Below are positions 62,164 through 64,000 of a stretch of 64,000 bases of DNA, piece after piece. Location: assembly GCF_042680125.1 (NCBI RefSeq), contig NZ_JBHTNY010000005.1; one strand, 5' to 3'. The translations under genes and the position numbers were made by a program. This DNA comes from Robinsoniella peoriensis. Its GTDB lineage: Bacteria; Bacillota; Clostridia; Lachnospirales; Lachnospiraceae. The notes below the pieces were generated by a model that saw only the letters and a program-made list of their open reading frames with translations, made no database searches and was not told the origin of the DNA. The number at the start of each line of letters is the position of its first letter. Position 1 is the stretch's first letter.

Positions 62164-62360
62164 AGCTCTGACTTCGGGCCAAGTTGGCCCGAAGTTGGAA
62201 AAATCAAGTCCCGATAACAAACGCCTACGCAGACGGAGCCGTTCCAATAACTGCAATCCCGGCAGGGGGAGCCTTTCGGCGGCTTGCGTGGTGGAGTTGG
62301 GCGGCAGGGGCGGGGCTTTTCTTTCATCATTTTTTCATAGGGGCTGTTGGTGAAATTCAT
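62160..62360 (-). CDS. small cysteine-containing ICE protein
   Basis: The 66-residue product (MNFTNSPYEKMMKEKPRPCR, then CRDCSYWNGSVCVGVCYRDL) is of a Tn1549-type small ORF family that I recognise but cannot name. ATGA overlaps join it to genes on both sides. Its last residues (TSGQLGPKS) are encoded by the 25-bp palindrome, so the repeat seems to have inserted at its end. Confidence 0.65.
   Translation of the reverse strand: MNFTNSPYEKMMKEKPRPCRPTPPRKPPKGSPCRDCSYWNGSVCVGVCYRDLIFPTSGQLGPKSEL
62171..62195. repeat. ICE 25-bp palindrome, copy 7
   Basis: Perfect form, inside the end of the 62160-62360 gene and eight bases before the Cys-rich gene start. Confidence 0.9.
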
Positions 62361-63028
62361 ACGTCCTCGTCCTCCCCGGTATCAGAAGTCTCCCTGTCTA
62401 CTTCCCACGGCGGAGTATCGTCCTCCTGCTCGTCGTAGGGGTCGGTTTCGTATTCATCGAATTCGTCCTCTGCCAAAGTGGCCTGTTCCTGCTTCGGGCG
62501 GTAAATCTTAAAGTAATATCCGGCTCCGCCGCCAATTACAACAACCGCCAGCACCAGCAGGAGCATTGCGGGATTACTTTTTTGCTCCGGCTCTGGTTCG
62601 GGTGTTGGCTCTGGCGTGACTTCGGGAGTGGTTTTCGGTTCCGAAGTGGACAGCGGATTTTCGACGTCGTGGGTATCCTCGGTCTTCTCCGCAAGAGCCA
62701 GCAGGTCTTTTTCGGTCACAGCGTTCAGAAAATATACGTTGTCCTGTTCCCGTTGAAGGTCAATGACAAGATAGAATACATTTTCGTCCGGGGTAGTAAT
62801 GGTGTAAAACTGCTTGCCGTCCTCGTCCGTGGCGGTATTGACTACGGTTCCCGTTCCTGCTGGGGTAAAGGGATTGGGAGCGCTGGTTGTTTCAGGAGCA
62901 ACCGGGGCTTCCGTTACCTCCGGGGTTTCCTCACCTCCGCTGGCATAGGCAGTGAAAGGAAAAGCCGCTAAGCAGAGCATAACGGCGACAAGCAGGGTCA
63001 ATATACGTTTTTTCGGTTTCATCTTCAT
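62357..63028 (-). CDS. DUF4366-type (CD1107-like) ICE membrane protein
   Basis: The 223-residue protein has a signal peptide (LTLLVAVMLCLAAFPFTAYA), an extracellular Pro/Thr/Glu-rich region and a small folded domain (DEDGKQFYTITTPDENVFYL, VIDLQREQDNVYF). A C-terminal membrane helix (PAMLLLVLAVVVIGGGAGYY) and an acidic tail close it. It is typical of DUF4366 proteins in Tn1549-like elements, with an assumed cell-surface role in mating. Start ATG 63028 overlaps the previous stop. Confidence 0.85.
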   Translation of the reverse strand: MKMKPKKRILTLLVAVMLCLAAFPFTAYASGGEETPEVTEAPVAPETTSAPNPFTPAGTGTVVNTATDEDGKQFYTITTPDENVFYLVIDLQREQDNVYFLNAVTEKDLLALAEKTEDTHDVENPLSTSEPKTTPEVTPEPTPEPEPEQKSNPAMLLLVLAVVVIGGGAGYYFKIYRPKQEQATLAEDEFDEYETDPYDEQEDDTPPWEVDRETSDTGEDEDV

Positions 63029-63294
63029 TCTTCAATTTCCTCCTTTTCAGTTTGGGCGGGTACTGTGGACTTCGGGCCAAGTTGGCCCGAAGTGGCGTCG
63101 CCTGCCTTTGCTACTTTCAGCAGGTCGGCAAGGTCGGTCAGGGAAATATCCATGCCGCGCACCGCGTCCACAATTTCCAGATTCTCAAGCTCGGTTTTCT
63201 GCTTTTCCAGCTCGCGCAGCTTTGTTTGAAACTCATTGATTTTATCCTTTGTTTTCTGTATGTCCTTATTGACACGTTCAATTTTTGCGTTCAA
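63025..63294 (-). CDS. DUF4315-like ICE protein
   Basis: The 89-residue protein (MNAKIERVNKDIQKTKDKIN, then LRELEKQKTELENLEIVDAV) is a coiled-coil DUF4315 protein. Near its end the frame crosses the 25-bp palindrome (TSGQLGPKS). The stop overlaps the next start (ATGA). Its role is unknown. Confidence 0.82.
   Translation of the reverse strand: MNAKIERVNKDIQKTKDKINEFQTKLRELEKQKTELENLEIVDAVRGMDISLTDLADLLKVAKAGDATSGQLGPKSTVPAQTEKEEIEE
63069..63093. repeat. ICE 25-bp palindrome, copy 8
   Basis: Perfect form, inside the 3' part of the DUF4315-like gene. Confidence 0.9.
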
Positions 63295-63315
63295 AAAATC
63301 ACCTCCTATTTTTCG

Positions 63316-64000
63316 TTATGGCAAACGCCCATAGCCCAAAAAGTGACTTTGCCAGTAGCTTGTATTGATAGAAGCGTACTGTATGGGCGAGCCGCAATGG
63401 ATCATCATGCCGTTTCCAACGTAAATGCCCACATGGCTTGCGCCGGAAGTATCATAGGTACCTTGAAAGAAAATCAGGTCGCCGGGCTGTGCTTCGCCCG
63501 GTGGAATATGGGAACAGGAATTGAAAAGCCCGGTTGCGGTGGTTCGTCCCACGCTTCCCAGGCCCGACTGATTGATTACCCAACACACAAAGCCGCTACA
63601 ATCAAAGGAAGTGGAGGGAGAGGAACCGCCCCAAACGTAAGGGTAGCCCAAATATTTCTCTGCTTCTGCAATCAGGGCCGCAAAGGCCGGGTCGGACAGA
63701 GCTTCCGGGGGAATGTCGTAATCGGTGTATTCGCCGGGGTGGGTGTAGATATTGCCCTCAAACAGCTTGGGGCGGTTGCCTTTGGTCTTTTGGTACACAT
63801 GGTAGCGTTCCGTCTGCTCCGTGTTGAGATTGGAAAGGGCAACGGCTCCCAATGACTTATTGCGCAGGCTTACATTGAGGATATAGTAGTTGTAGGGAAC
63901 CTCCACCTCATAGATATCAGAATGGGTATTTCCGTCCTCGTCCGTCCATGTGTCCGTCCGGGTTTCGGTGCGGTAGCGTACTTCCACGGTTTTCGTGATG
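63316..64000 (-). CDS. NlpC/P60 cell-wall hydrolase of the ICE (CD1108-like), partial
   Basis: The C-terminal part of the conjugation-associated peptidoglycan hydrolase is present. The NlpC/P60 domain has the catalytic Cys in SFDCSGFVCW, the His in GASHVGIYVGNG and a following polar residue near MIHCGSP. Upstream is a region of the CD1108 type (VEVPYNYYILNVSLRNKSLG). It should open the wall for the mating channel. The frame is still open at the window edge, so the N-terminus is missing. Confidence 0.88.
   Translation of the reverse strand, partial: ITKTVEVRYRTETRTDTWTDEDGNTHSDIYEVEVPYNYYILNVSLRNKSLGAVALSNLNTEQTERYHVYQKTKGNRPKLFEGNIYTHPGEYTDYDIPPEALSDPAFAALIAEAEKYLGYPYVWGGSSPSTSFDCSGFVCWVINQSGLGSVGRTTATGLFNSCSHIPPGEAQPGDLIFFQGTYDTSGASHVGIYVGNGMMIHCGSPIQYASINTSYWQSHFLGYGRLP

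Larger units (their letters stand above)
46351..64000. mobile_element. Tn1549-like integrative conjugative element, one end (continues beyond the window)
   Basis: Gene content in order: large serine recombinase, TnpW-like protein, sigma-like protein, relaxase, MobC, DUF4316-, DUF4315- and DUF4366-type genes, an NlpC/P60 hydrolase, and small Tn1549-type ORFs. Most are on the minus strand with ATGA overlaps. The end next to the recombinase falls at about 46351-46396, inside a collagen-like gene. Accessory insertions inside are a GAPDH/AraC pair, a RIT element and an AT-rich two-gene cassette. The other end is not in the window. Eight copies of a 25-bp palindrome occur only here. Confidence 0.85.

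Noticed and set aside
1..64000. tRNA or rRNA genes
   Set aside because: I saw no cloverleaf-like sequence or conserved rRNA stretch while reading both strands. A tRNAscan run would be decisive.

Overview
The window looks like the chromosome of a low-to-medium GC, anaerobic gut Firmicute of the Lachnospiraceae type (Blautia or Clostridium cluster XIVa-like). The signs are strong AGGAGG-type ribosome binding sites, a T-box in front of thrS, LanFEG/CprABC-type peptide exporters, a GH3 glycosidase, serine-recombinase elements and a Tn1549-like conjugative element. The genus is an inference. I found no rRNA, tRNA or CRISPR array.

Bases 1-32,480 are chromosomal core. In order they hold a partial membrane metallopeptidase-like gene, an NSS-type symporter, a YitT protein, T-box/thrS, an AraC regulator, a PHP-domain phosphoesterase with a small partner, alanine dehydrogenase, a GH3 beta-glucosidase, and hflKC behind a yybP-ykoY (Mn2+) riboswitch-like leader. 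A siroheme reductase-like protein, a CoA-disulfide reductase/rhodanese and a divergent LysR regulator follow, with a repeat-rich secreted protein and a two-component system next to them. The stretch ends with a LanFEG-type exporter and its two-component system, sbcDC, and a phospholipase D-like protein.

From 32,486 to about 46,396 a collagen-like (Gly-X-Y) gene on the minus strand is split by an apparent 11.8-kb serine-integrase element (about 33,609-45,388). The element ends carry an 8-bp direct repeat, CCGGTAGG, and 20-bp arms that are inverted repeats of each other, as expected of attP half-sites. Joining the two collagen pieces at that repeat restores both the reading frame and the Gly-X-Y period. 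Its cargo is an AIM24-like protein, a second LanFEG-type exporter with two-component system, a GIY-YIG/DUF2075 ATPase, a MazG-like hydrolase, a membrane protein of unknown function and a low-molecular-weight tyrosine phosphatase.

From about 46,351 to the window end lies one end of a Tn1549-like integrative conjugative element (ICE), whose own large serine recombinase abuts the 5' side of the same collagen gene. The ICE carries a TnpW-like protein, a sigma-like protein, a GAPDH with a divergent AraC regulator, a RIT element (three overlapping tyrosine recombinases between 93-bp inverted repeats), a relaxase, an AT-rich two-gene cassette of unknown function, MobC and a translationally coupled conjugation operon. 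Eight copies of a 25-bp palindrome are scattered through this ICE, and I saw none in the first 46 kb.

The most interesting points are the double targeting of one collagen-like gene by two serine-recombinase elements, the Mn2+ riboswitch-like leader in front of hflKC, the dispersed ICE palindrome, and two cargo modules that may be undescribed defence or stress systems.
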